A stretch of DNA of 64,000 bases from Mytilus edulis (lineage: Eukaryota; Mollusca; Bivalvia; Mytilida; Mytilidae), in NCBI RefSeq assembly GCF_963676685.1, contig NC_092355.1, positions 68,083,006-68,147,005 of the forward strand. Reading direction: 5' to 3'. A program made the translations under genes and the position numbers. Positions 1-11,500 of the stretch are shown here, in pieces (within the stretch, counting starts at the first letter, position 1; every line of letters starts with the position of its first letter). The notes below the pieces were generated by a model. It had not been told where the DNA came from. It made no database searches and saw only the letters and a list, made by a program, of their open reading frames with translations.

Positions 1-540
1 ACATATTCGGGTATTGATAAACTGAATACCTGTACATGTACATTTACCTGGTTGAAATCCGTTGACCAGTTCGTTTATTTCCGGGGGCAGTGTAATGTCA
101 TTTGCTGGTATATTTTGCAACAGGGTTTTATGGCTTGATATTTTTCAAGTTGACTGATGTCCTTTTCGATTTTTTAAACATATATGCACCATACAATAAT
201 CAGTTACAACAAAACAAAAAGATGTTTCTCCACGATAAAACAATTCACTTAAAAATCACCAGATGTCAGCCTCTTCCGTACTATTACGTAGTAGTGTTTT
301 TCAAAAATATGAACTGAATCATTTGTCAATTGACATAAAGACTAAATATTATGATATACTGTTCCCAGTAAAAACCTAAACACAAACCATTCAATAATTC
401 AATAAGCCCAATTTGTAAGACAAGTATCATTTCAATGATAAAATGAATATCACATTTTAAAAATTACGATTTTTTTCCTCTACGGTAACAATAAAAGAAG
501 GATTAGGATCTTTATCGGGACAACGGGATCGGGTGTTTAT
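1..540. other. AT-rich stretch, nothing recognised
   Basis: No splice-bounded coding segment, RNA gene or repeat was recognised. A 71-codon open frame at 102-317 has no domain character. Confidence 0.5.
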
Positions 541-690
541 AAGCTCGGGATTTCAAGATTGACCCTTTCGGGATCGGAAAAATCTTAGTTCGAATTTCGG
601 GATGTCAGGATTTAAATTTATTTAAATTCGGAACCACGGGATTTCGACTTTTTAAGCCCGGGATTACGGGACCAGGACCCCTCTTAACCC
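541..690. repeat. CGGGAT-rich simple repeat block
   Basis: The words CGGGAT, CGGGATT and CGGGATTTC recur about ten times in 150 bases, in otherwise AT-rich DNA. It looks like degenerate short tandem repeats or an old interspersed repeat end. Confidence 0.5.
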
Positions 691-2705
691 CCCTCATAAA
701 AGAAAAAAAATAATTAGTCGCAGGATTTTAAACTATTTTTTTATTGATAATTAATAACTTGTAACATTAATGATTGTACGAATCTCAAACAATTTTCAAT
801 TTACAAATTTCTAAAGATAATGAGTTCAAAATCAGTGAACACAATGTAGCTCCTCCTTCTACATTCGATTATTACCTGAACACCCGTTCATTGGTTTAAA
901 CTTCTCGTATGACTTTTGTGTATTTTCCTGCAGGTATGCCTCACCACACAAATTAATGTAGCTCCTCCTTCCACAATCGATTATTACCTGATCACCTGTT
1001 CATTGGCTTTTTTTTAGTATTTTCCTGGTATCCATTACCTTTCAGACAAAAGTACAAACGAAAGACCGCCCAATGTCAATCAAACTTTACCTGAGCTTGA
1101 ATAGAACTAACAACAGGACAAGAGGAGTAATTACGGGTCAATGTGATTTTAAATAACAATACACAACCAATAAACAGACAAATTTTCGCTACCAGCTTTT
1201 ACCGCCATAATTAATTCTCAAGCACATTCATTGTACCAAAAATTAAACATTATCGATAACATCAAATTCTGCGTTATTACAATATATATTCTATTGATTT
1301 CCACGAAGGTCCACGATAAAAAATTGACTTGGTAAAAATTGAATTTCCCCGTCGCGATAGTCCGCGTCTTTAGATGGACTTTGCGGGAATCATCTTGGCG
1401 GGAGTGTAGGTTTCTGACACAAATCAAATGTCAATATCTTACAAATCTATTGCGCAATACTGTGTAATTAGAATGTATACACAATGCTTATTACCCCATA
1501 ACTCAGATCAAGTACACATTTTGGTAGCGTCACATTTACAGTTCTTGAGTTGTAACCCTTTATAACATTATAACATTAATGCTAGCGGGGGCATCATTTG
1601 TGTTCCATGGACACGTTCCCTATTTTTGATAAAAGCCTTTAATATAAATTTGCTTTCATTACAGTTGTATTGATTTAAATTACTGTTACTGTCTTATTTA
1701 TAAAAAAGGATGCGGTATTTTTTGCAAAGAACCAATGCTATCCAAAAGAGTTTAAAGGAGGAAAATGTATTGATAACTATAGGCCACCATATGGATGTCA
1801 ATAATGAGAAGTATTTGTACCATATACATGTAGAAAGCTATAAAAGGCCCCGATAGGAAATATGTGGAGCAATTCAAACAAAAAAGCTTACGTGTTAATT
1901 TACTAAAAACAAATATGAAGGATCTAAACCAATAGAAAAATACTAATTCACAGGCCCTTGATGTTGACATGGCATGGGTACTTAAAAAAGAAATTAACAG
2001 AGCTTTCTGTATATTTCAATATTTTAGATCTACAGTTTTTAGGTTGCAATAGAAAATATCAAAACCTTTTATGACAAACATGAAAAAAGTTATTTTTGAT
2101 AATTACTGACGAGACAATGGTTTAGTTTAAAACATCCAAGCTGTGATGAAATACATTTTTGAAATAATACACGTCTATAACCTTTTTGGAATAATACACA
2201 GCTACAGTTGCAAACTTTCCAGAGGTGCTATCCAGCACTTTGATTATGCAAAACGCAGCAGGAGAAGTCCCATGTGCGATAAATTCGTTATATCATATAT
2301 ATGGTTCACTACTTACCCCCTTCGGCCTCAGCTCCTATGGATTTTACTAACCCTCTATGGATCCGTAGAGGGTCAATAGCGAAGCATATAACTTATAACT
2401 GTAAGTTTATTTTATTGAAACAGGGAGATAACACACACACATTGATATGTTTATAAGAAACATTCATAACAAGTACAAATGAAGTATTTTTTAGTCATAC
2501 TTCAATGTTACATATATATCGGGCTTAAACAAGTAAATATGATTTATAGTTATTTTTCACAGATGCTTTAGATGACAACACAACGTTACTTATAAATTAG
2601 GCTGACCTCAGAAGTACATTCATCAGTATTTATTTATTAGTATTTATTGTATAATATATGTTTTTTTAAGAGAACATAACAAATTAATCCATAAAGACTG
2701 CCTCG
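691..2705. repeat. Intergenic DNA with a short direct repeat and one palindrome
   Basis: Two copies of a roughly 55-base segment starting ATGTAGCTCCTCCTTC lie at about 844-900 and 955-1010. A near-perfect 24-base palindrome with ACCCTCTA arms around GGATCC lies at 2350-2373. The rest shows nothing recognisable; the 78-codon frame at 2143-2379 has no domain character. Confidence 0.45.
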
Positions 2706-2707
2706 AT

Positions 2708-4130
2708 GATCTTCACGGTGTTGTTGTATTGTGTTAACTTTTAGTGTGGGAGGTGGTGGGTTTAAACTCTGGACAGTTAAACCAAAGATCTTCATGGTGT
2801 TGTGGTATTGTGTTCACCTTTAGTGTGGGAGGTGGTGGGATTAAACCCTGGACAGTTCAACCAAAGATCTTCATGGTGTTGTAGTATTGTGTTAACCTTT
2901 AGTGTGGGAGGTGATGGGTTTGAACCCTGGACAGTTCAACCAAAGATCTTCATGGTGTTGTAGTATTGTGTTAACCTTTAGTGTGGGAGGTGGTGGGTTT
3001 GAACCCTGGACAGTTCAACCAAAGATCTTCACGGTGTTGTGGTATTGTGTTAACCTTTAGTGTGGGAGGTGGTGGGTTTGAACCCTGGACAGTTCAACCA
3101 AAGATCTTCACGGTGTTGTAGTATTGTGTTGACTTTTAGTGTGGGAGGTGGTGGGTTTGAACCCTGGACAGTTAAACCAAAGATCTTCATGGTGTTGTGG
3201 TATTGTGTTTACTTTTAGTGTGGGAGGTGGTGGGTTTAAACCTGGGACACTTAAACCAAAGATATTCATGGTGTTGTGGTATTGTGTTCACCTTTAGTGT
3301 GGGAGGTGGTCGGTTTAAACCCTTGATAGTAAAACCAAAGATCTTCATGGTGTTGTGGTATTGTGTTAACTTTTAGTGTGGGAGGTGGTGGGTTTAAACC
3401 CGGGACAGTTAAACCAAAGATCTTCATGGTGTTGTGGTATTGTGTTCACCTTTAGTGTGGGAGGTGGTGGGTTTGAACCCTTGACAGTTAAACCAAAGAT
3501 CTTCACGGTGTTGTAGCATTGTGTTAACTTTTAGTGTGGGAGGTGATGGGTTTAAACCCTGGACAGTTAAACCAAAGCTCTTCATGTTGTTGTGGTATTG
3601 TGTTCACCTTTAGTGTGGGAGGTGGTCGGTTTGAACCCTGGACAGTTAAACCAAAGATCTTCACGGTGTTGTAGTATTGTGTTAACTTTTAGTGTGGGAG
3701 GTGGTGGGATTAAACCCTGGACAGTTAAACCAAAGATCTTCATGGTGTTGTGGTATTGTGTTCACCTTAAGTGTGGGAGGTGGTGGGATTTAACCCTGGA
3801 CAGTTAAACCAAGATCTTCATGGTGTTGTAGTATTGTGTTAACTTTTAGTGTGGGAGGTGGTGGGATTAAACCCTGGACAGTTAAACCAAAGATCTTCAT
3901 GGTGTTGTGGTATTGTGTTCACCTTTATTGTGGGAGGTGGTGGATTTGAACCCTGGAAAGTTAAACCAAAGATCTTCACGGTGTTGTAGTATTGTGTTAA
4001 CTTTTAGTGTGGGAGGTGGTGGGTTTAAACCCTGGACAGTTAAACCAAAGATCTTCATGGTGTTGTGGTATTGTGTTAACTTTTAGTGTGGGAGGTGGTG
4101 GGTTTGAACCCTGGACAGTTAAACCAAAGA
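2708..4130 (+). repeat. 79-bp tandem array of a tRNA-like unit, 18 copies
   Basis: Units of 79 bases starting GATCTTCATGGTGTTGTGG repeat about 18 times with few changes. Inside each unit, GGTGTTGTGGTATTGTG resembles an A box, and GGTGGGTTTGAACCCTGG resembles a tRNA T-arm and B box (GGTTCGAATCC). The spacing between them is tRNA-like. The array therefore looks like a tandemly amplified head of a tRNA-derived SINE. Phased open frames through it (for example 3592-3807) are by-products. Confidence 0.7.
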
Positions 4131-4198
4131 CTTGAAAATTAATATTTGCTGCTTCTCCAAAATGAGGTAAATCAATACAGAGTCAGAGCAAGTAGTTT

Positions 4199-4470
4199 TC
4201 ACATATGCCATACAGCCACTTCCTTTTTTTCACATCTGCCATACAGTCACTTCCTGTTTTCACATATGCCATACAGCCACTTCTTTTTTTCACATCTGCC
4301 GTACAGTCACTTCCAGTTTTCACATCTGCCATACAGCCACTTCCTGTTTTCACATCTGTAATACATCCACTTCCTGGTTTCGCATCTGTCATACATCCGC
4401 TTCCTGTTTTCATATCTGTCATACATCCACTTCCTGTTTTCACATCTGTCGTACAGCCACATCCTATTGG
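4199..4470. repeat. 30-bp minisatellite, about 9 copies
   Basis: The unit starts CACATCTGCCATACAGCC and ends ACTTCCTGTTTT; nine copies lie directly after the 79-bp array. Because 30 is divisible by three, open frames exist on both strands; these are not genes. Confidence 0.8.
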
Positions 4471-4600
4471 TTGATAATTTGAAATTATACAACATTCATT
4501 GTACAATTAAAATTTCTTTTTCTTGGCTTCTATGGAAGGGAATGATTTTATATTTGATGAACAGCTTGAAAATGTTGATTTGTAGAATGTTAGCAATTTT

Positions 4601-4862
4601 TATGCCCCTTTTTAATGGGCATTATGTTTTTTGATCTGTGGGTCTGTCTGTTGGTCTGATCTTCCGTCCGTTGGTCTGTCTGTCCTGCTTCAGGTTAAAG
4701 TTTTTGATGAACTTGAAGTCCAATCAACTTGAAACTTAGTATATACATGTTCCTTATGATATGATCTTTCTAAATTAGAGATTACTTCCAGTTCACGGTC
4801 CACTGAACATAGAACATTATAATGCGGAATGGGCATCCGTGTACTTAGGACACATTCTTGTT
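4601..4862 (+). mobile_element. Short copy of the TATGCCCC interspersed element
   Basis: It starts TATGCCCC, has a local inverted repeat (TATGCCCCTTT / AATGGGCATTAT), a CTGTCTG/CCGTCCG-rich segment and a CAACTTGAAACTTAGT core. It ends GGGCATCCGTGTACTTAG-GACACATTCTTG. The same ends and core occur at 29801-31625, so this is an interspersed non-coding family member. Confidence 0.65.
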
Positions 4863-6040
4863 GTTTATGCTGTGCAACTTCTTTCTGTTACCCAATAGTT
4901 TAAAATTATTCAAATTCATTGTATAAAGAAAATGTTCATGAAAGTTCATGTGATGAATAACAATGATGCACGTATCCCTAGACTAAAGAATAATGATTTA
5001 ACAATAACAGTTTGTCCAACAGCCTTCAACAATGAGCAAAACCCATACCATATAATCATCTATAAAAAGCCGTGGTATGATAAAATGTGAAACATTTCAA
5101 AAGAAAAAATCAACAGCCTACTACAACAATGAAGGAAAAACAAATATGGTACACAGTTTCTAACTACAGCCACTACGTTATATACATGATATAGGTCCTG
5201 TCTGTGGAAAGAGTCACACCCTGTATGTAAAATACACAGCTTCTAACTACAGCCACTACGTTATAGGTCCTGGCTGTAGACAGGCACATACAGAATTAAA
5301 AAAAAATGATTAAATTTAATGTGACTGGTCTAGATTATTATTGACAATGTTTTAAGAAACTATTACTTGATATTTTTTATGTGTTTCTTAAATGCCGACC
5401 TTTTATAAAACCCAAATCTTGAAACGATCTCAAAATAAGGAGTTGTGGTATGATTAACAATGAAGCAATTAATCCTAGACCATAGGACAAAGATATAAAC
5501 AATTACAGGTCGTTCAACAGCCTTCCACAATGAGCAAAACTCATACCATATAATAATTAGGAGATGTGGTATGATTAACAATGAAGCAATTAATCCTAGA
5601 CCATAGGAAAAAGAAATAAACAATTACAGGTCGTTCAACAGCCTTCAACAATGAGCAAAACTCATACCATATAATAATTAGGAGATGTGGTATGATTAAC
5701 TGATTAACAATGAAGCAATTAATCCTAGACCATAGGACAAAGAAATAAACAATTACAGGTCGTTCAACAGCCTTCAACAATGAGCAAAACCCATACCATA
5801 TAATAATTAGGAGATGTGGTATGATTAACAATGATACAATTATTCCTAGACCAAAGGACAAAGATATAAACAATTACAGGTCGTTCAACAACCTTCCACA
5901 ATGAGCAAAACTCATACCATATAATAATTAGATGTGGTATGATTAACAATGATACAATTATTCCTAGACCATAGGACAAAGATATAAACAATTACAGGTC
6001 GTCTAAAAGCCTTCAACAATGAGCAAAACCCATAACCCAG
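4863..6040. repeat. 121-bp tandem copies of the GTGGTATGATT repeat
   Basis: About five units of roughly 121 bases (5445-6040; one has an 8-base duplication, one is 3 bases short) contain GTGGTATGATTAACAATG and AATGAGCAAAACTCATACC. Degenerate relatives lie at 4960-5300, including a duplicated TCTAACTACAGCCACTACG. The consensus belongs to a very common bivalve interspersed repeat found in several places here. Three overlapping - strand open frames follow from the repeats. Confidence 0.7.
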
Positions 6041-6355
6041 GGGTTAAAAAATGTTGTTACAGCTAACTAGCCCAGGACTTATTGGCAGCAGGATTTTACT
6101 AGCCCTGTTTGAAGAACTGCTAGCCCATCAAAACCGACCTGCTAGCCCATGTGTGCCTTACAAATCAGAGTTTGCTGCATAATACAGGGTGGGTGTCATG
6201 TTTTGAAGGGGACATTATACACTGTATTAAACTAGTTCATTTTTATCCGTTGTAGTACTATGGGTCATTAAATATTTTCTGGCAGAGAAAACATGTTCAT
6301 TGGTTTTATCGTGTGAAACAAGTGGTTAAATATAACTTTTCTTTTCTATTTTAAG
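6041..6355. other. CTAGCCC-word stretch and unassigned flank of the first exon
   Basis: GCTAGCCCA or ACTAGCCC recurs four or five times between 6060 and 6150, in otherwise plain sequence. The promoter or 5' untranslated exon of the ankyrin-Roc gene may be here or upstream; I could not identify it. Confidence 0.3.
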
Positions 6356-6379
6356 GCTATAATGGAAAGTTGGAATGAG
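6356..6379 (+). CDS. Probable start exon (MESWNE)
   Basis: After a pyrimidine-rich acceptor ending TTTTAAG comes GCTATA, then an ATG at 6362, six codons (MESWNE) and the strong donor GAG|GTAAGA at 6380. The exon leaves phase 0, as needed by the ankyrin exon at 8459, giving MESWNE-KLTTAARKGD. A start directly followed by ankyrin repeats is common in this protein class. The presence of an acceptor implies an upstream non-coding exon, which I could not place. The call depends on splice consensus and phase only, since six codons carry little homology information. Confidence 0.5.
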
Positions 6380-6926
6380 GTAAGATTTACTTAATAGTCT
6401 CCTTGTCATTTGTAGTTTTGTTTCTATATTAGTGTACAATTAGATACAAGTATGTGATAACTTGAGATAAAAACTAGTAGAATTCTAAGTGAACTACCAA
6501 ACTACTTATTCCAAAAACAAAAAAAATCAAAACTGGGACAAAGCAAGGTGCAAGGTGAATAAAAGATTCTAAAAGTAGGTGGTGGGAGATAGTGTATTAT
6601 TTATGTAGTACCTTCAGAATCCTTGTTTATTTGTAACTCTAAGTAGGTCTGTACAGTTATTTGAAAAAAATATTGGGACAATTTTTCTACATAAAAAAAA
6701 AAAATACAGAAGTTATCTCCCCTTGCCATTGTTAAGTTCATGTGAGTTGAATAAGACCAATCTATTTTATGGTATAAAGAGCCGACTGATACAACACACT
6801 TTTTTTCTTGTTAGGTTACATTCTCATTGCTTTATTATATCCCACATCTACATTTATTCAGTCTACATACATTTATATATGTATCTCTTTAAGTTAGTCA
6901 ATAGAGAGATTTCTACTAGCTGATAT

Positions 6927-7130
6927 GAAAAAGGATGAGAAAGTACATAGGTGCAATTCAAGGACTAAGTGAATGAACCACAAATACATGTCTTCAAAAG
7001 GCAATTAAAGGACTTAGTGAATGAAAAACACAACTACATGTCTTAAAAAGGACGAAAGTAGGGGCAACTAAAGGACTAAGTGTATAACATATCTTTAAAA
7101 GGACAAAGGTCAAATTCCAGAAAATACTAC
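6927..7130. repeat. Degenerate direct repeats in intron 1
   Basis: Three imperfect copies of a segment of about 65 bases containing AAGGACTAAGTGAATGA and ACTACATGTCTTAAAAAGGA. The rest of intron 1 from 6380 to 6926 shows no recognisable feature. Confidence 0.4.
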
Positions 7131-7193
7131 AAGAAAGAAAATTCAAGGATATGCCAAATCTAGTCCATGATTTTATAAAAAAAAATTTTTTTT

Positions 7194-8152
7194 GAACCTG
7201 CGACTTAAGTCACAGGAAGCTCGACATAGGGGTAGTGATCCGATGGCGGCTAACGTCTTAAAAGCTTTATATTTTAGAAGGTTGAAGACCTGGATGCTTC
7301 ATACTTCGTGACAGATGCCTCATGTTATGAAGTTTCCGTCAGTCACATGTCCAATATCCTTGACCTCATTTCCATATGGTTCATTTGGTATGTGTGTACC
7401 TTGCAAGGTCTTCATGCCCGTTAGACAGTTTTCACTTGACCTCGACCTCATTTCATGAATCAGTGAACAAGGTTAAGTTTTGGTGGTCAGGTCCATATCT
7501 CAGATACTATAAGCAATAGATCTAGTATATTCAGTATCGAAGGACCGTCAAGTGTATATGTCATCTGACCTTGAACTCATTTTCATGGTTCAGTGGTTAC
7601 AGTAAGGTTTTTGTGTTTTGGTCTGTTTTTCTTATACTGTATGCAATAGGTCTACCATATTTGGTGTTTCGAATGATTGTAAGGTGTACATGTCTAGCTG
7701 GCAGGTGTCATCTGACCATGACCTCATTTTCATGGTTCAGTGGTCAAAGTTCAGTTTTTGAGTTTTGGTCTTTTTATTTAATACTTTATGCAATATGTCA
7801 TGTATGTCAACTATATTTGTTGTATGGAAATATTTTATGATGTATATGTCAATCGCACAGGTTTTATTAGACCTTGACCTCATTTTCACAGTTCATTGCT
7901 CAGTGTTAAGTTTTTGTGTTTTGGTCTGGTTTTCTTAAACTATAACCAATAGGTCAACTATATCTGTTGTTTGGAAGAATTGTTAGCTGTACATGCCGTG
8001 ACCTCATTTTCATGGTTCATTGGTCAATGTTTAGTTTTCTTGGTTAATGTTAAGTTTATGTGACAGTTGTGATAAAGCTTTTTATTTAGGACTATCAACA
8101 TAATATCAATGATTAGTAAAGAAGGCGAGACATTTCAGTGTGTGCACTCTTG
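7194..8152 (+). repeat. CTGACCTTGACCTCATTTTC interspersed repeat
   Basis: It opens with GACTTAAGTCACAGGAAGCT and holds four to five tandem units of about 140-150 bases around TGACCTCATTTTCATGG and AATAGGTCAACTATAT. It closes with AAGGCGAGACATTTCAG. The same core and the same closing segment recur at 46500-46840 and the core at 27475-29450, showing one dispersed family. Confidence 0.65.
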
Positions 8153-8349
8153 GTGTTTTTCTTGATAATATAAAATGCATAAATCCCAACAATTTTATGC
8201 TATTAAAAGAATTCCTCTCTGTCTGTTATTTGAAGGAAGGATACTACTGATTTATGTAGTCATTGCTAAACAGAAGAAAACATAATTATTACCTAATTTA
8301 ACAGTAAGGACATTCATTACAATATATTTTTATTACGGTTTACTTACAG

Positions 8350-8442
8350 AAACGTACTACAGCTGCTTGGAAGGGAGATGTAGAAGCCTTAAAATTATGT
8401 CTACAGAATGGTGCAGACATTATCAAGATTAAATGTAATTTC
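8350..8442 (+). pseudogene. Duplicate of the N-terminal ankyrin exon, donor lost
   Basis: A close copy of the exon at 8459, lying 109 bases upstream with the same TACTTACAG acceptor. It reads KRTTAAWKGDVEALKLCL then QNGADI. Four bases (GATT) present in the lower copy are missing after GADI and the GTAAGT donor has become TAAATG, so reading runs on to a stop. Of seven codon differences from the intact copy over the shared part, six change the amino acid. It is either a dead alternative first repeat or a recently broken one. Confidence 0.6.
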
Positions 8443-8458
8443 TATGTTATACTTACAG

Positions 8459-8542
8459 AAACTTACTACAGCTGCTAGGAAAGGAGATATAGAAGCCTTA
8501 GAATTAAGCCTACAGAATGGTGCAGACATTGATTATCAAGAT
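8459..8542 (+). CDS. N-terminal ankyrin repeat exon
   Basis: Exon of 28 codons between acceptor TACTTACAG and donor GAT|GTAAGTA, phase 0-0. The translation KLTTAARKGDIEALELSLQ-NGADIDYQD fits an N-capping ankyrin repeat: TTAARKGD is helix 1, the segment around EALELSLQ is helix 2, and NGADID is the hairpin turn. It joins the start exon at 6356 and the cassette exon at 15375 in frame. Between it and the next exon lies the 6-kb satellite. Confidence 0.75.
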
Positions 8543-8599
8543 GTAAGTAAAATAGTCACATTCAAAACTACCTTATTTTAATAATTCATAGAAAAATCA

Positions 8600-11500
8600 T
8601 TTGAAGATACAGCCTTTTATGGTACATGAACAAAAAAAGACACAAAACTACATGTTACTTAAAATTAGAGCACAGTGAAACAGTGAAAACTACAAGTAAC
8701 TTCAAAATGTTGAATATTGTACATAAACACACAACAACAATTTACTTTAGAACTATAATAACAGAAGTATAAAAAATAAAAAAACAAGTTGCTTCAGAAC
8801 ATAACAGATTGTACATAAGCAGTATAAAACAAACAAAGTTCTACAAATTACTTCAGAACAAAACAAATTGTACACCAGCAGTATAAAACACACAACTACA
8901 AGTCACTTCAGAACATAACAGATTGTACATAAGCAGTAAAAAAACACACAACTACAAGTTACTTCAGAACAGAACAAATTGTACATAAGAAATATAAAAC
9001 ACACAACTACAAATTACTTCAGAACATAACAAATTGTACACCAACAGCATAAAATACACAACTACAAGTTACTTCAGAACATAACAGATTGTACATTAGC
9101 AGTATAAAACACACAACCACAAGTTACTCAGAACATAACAGATTGTACATAAGCAGTATAAACACAAATACAAGTTACCTCAGAACATAACAGATTTTAC
9201 ATAAGCTGTATAAAACACATAACTACAAGTTACCTCAGAACATAACAAATTGTACACAAGCAGTATAAAATATACAAATACAAGTTACTTCAGAACATAA
9301 CAGATTGTACATAAGCAGTATAAAACACATAACTACAAGTTACCTCAGAACATAACAGATTGTACATCAGCAGTATAAAATATACAACTGCAAGTAACTT
9401 CAGAACATGACAGATTGTACATTAGCAGTATAAAACACACAACCACAAGTTACTTCAGAACATAACACATTGTACATAAGCAGTATAAACATACAAATAC
9501 AAGTTACTTCAGAACATAATTGATTGTACACCAGCAGTATAAAACACACAACCACAAGTTACGTCAGAACATAACAGATTGTACATAAGCAGTATAAAAC
9601 ACATAACTACAAGTTACCTCAGAACATAACAAATTGCACACAAGCAGTACAAAATATACAACTACAAGTTACCTCAGAACATAACAGATTGTACATAAGC
9701 AGTATAAAACACACAACTACAAATTACTTCGGAACAAAACAAATTGTACATAAGCAGTATAAAACACATAACTACAAATTACCTCAGAACATAACAGATT
9801 GTACATAAGCAGTATAAAACACATAACTACAAGTTACCTCAGTACATAACAGATTGTACATAAGCAGTATAAAACACATAACTACAAGTTACCTCAGAAC
9901 ATAACAAATTGTACACCAACAGTATAAAATATAAAACTACAAGTTACCTCAGAACATAACAGATTGTACATAAGCAGTATAAAACACACAACTACAAATT
10001 ACTTCGGAACAAAACAAATTGTACATAAGCAGTATAAAACACATAACTACAAGTTACCTCAGAACATAACAGATTGTACATAAGCAGTATAAAACACATA
10101 ACTACAAGTTACCTCAGAACAAAACAGATTGTACACAAGCAGTATAAAATATACAACTACAAGTTACCTCAGAACATAACAGATTGTACATAAGCAGTAT
10201 AAAACACATAGCTACATGTTACTTCAGAACATAACAGATTGTACATTAGCAGTATAAAACACACAACCACAAGTTACTTCAGAACATAACACATTGTACA
10301 TAAGCAGTATAAACATACAAATACAAGTTACTTCAGAACATAATTGATTGTACACCAGCAGTATAAAACACACAACCACAAGTTACGTCAGAACATAACA
10401 GATTGTACATAAGCAGTATAAAACACATAACTACAAGTTACCTCAGAACATAACAAATTGCACACAAGCAGTACAAAATATACAACTACAAGTTACCTCA
10501 GAACATAACAGATTGTACATAAGCAGTATAAAACACACAACTACAAATTACCTCAGAACATAACAGATTGTACATAAGCAGTATAAAACACATAACTACA
10601 AGTTACCTCAGTACATAACAGATTGTACATAAGCAGTATAAAACACATAACTACAAGTTACCTCAGAACATAACAAATTGTACACCAACAGTATAAAATA
10701 TAAAACTACAAGTTACCTCAGAACATAACAGATTGTACATAAGCAGTATAAAACACACAACTACAAATTACTTCGGAACAAAACAAATTGTACATAAGCA
10801 GTATAAAACACATAACTACAAGTTACCTCAGAACATAACAGATTGTACATAAGCAGTATAAAACACATTACTACAAGTTACCTCAGAACAAAACAGATTG
10901 TACACAAGCAGTATAAAATATACAACTACAAGTTACCTCAGAACATAACAGATTGTACATAAGCAGTATAAAACACATAGCTACATGTTACTTCAGAACA
11001 TAACAGATTGTACATTAGCAGTATAAAACACACAACCACAAGTTACCTCAGAACATAACAGATTGTACACAAGCAGTATAAAATATACAACTACAAGTTA
11101 CCTCAGAACATAACAGATTGTACATAAGCAGTATAAAACACATAGCTACATGTTACTTCAGAACATAACAGATTGTACATTAGCAGTATAAAACACACAA
11201 CCACAAGTTACTTCAGAACATAACAGATTGTACATTAGCAGTATAAAACACACAACCACAAGTTACTTCAGAACATAACAAATTGTGCATTAGCAGTATA
11301 AAACACACAACCACAAGTTACTTCAGAACATAACAGATTGTACATTAGCAGTATAAAACACACAACTACAAGTTACTTCAGAACATAACAAATTGTACAC
11401 CAGCAGTATAAAACACACAACCACAAGTTTCTTCATAACATAACAGATTGTACATTGGCAGTATAAAACACACAACCACAAGTTACTTCAGAACATAACA

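Noticed and set aside
2708..4130. A cluster of functional tRNA genes
   Set aside because: The units lack a complete acceptor stem and anticodon arm by eye; they resemble only the promoter-containing part of a tRNA-derived SINE.
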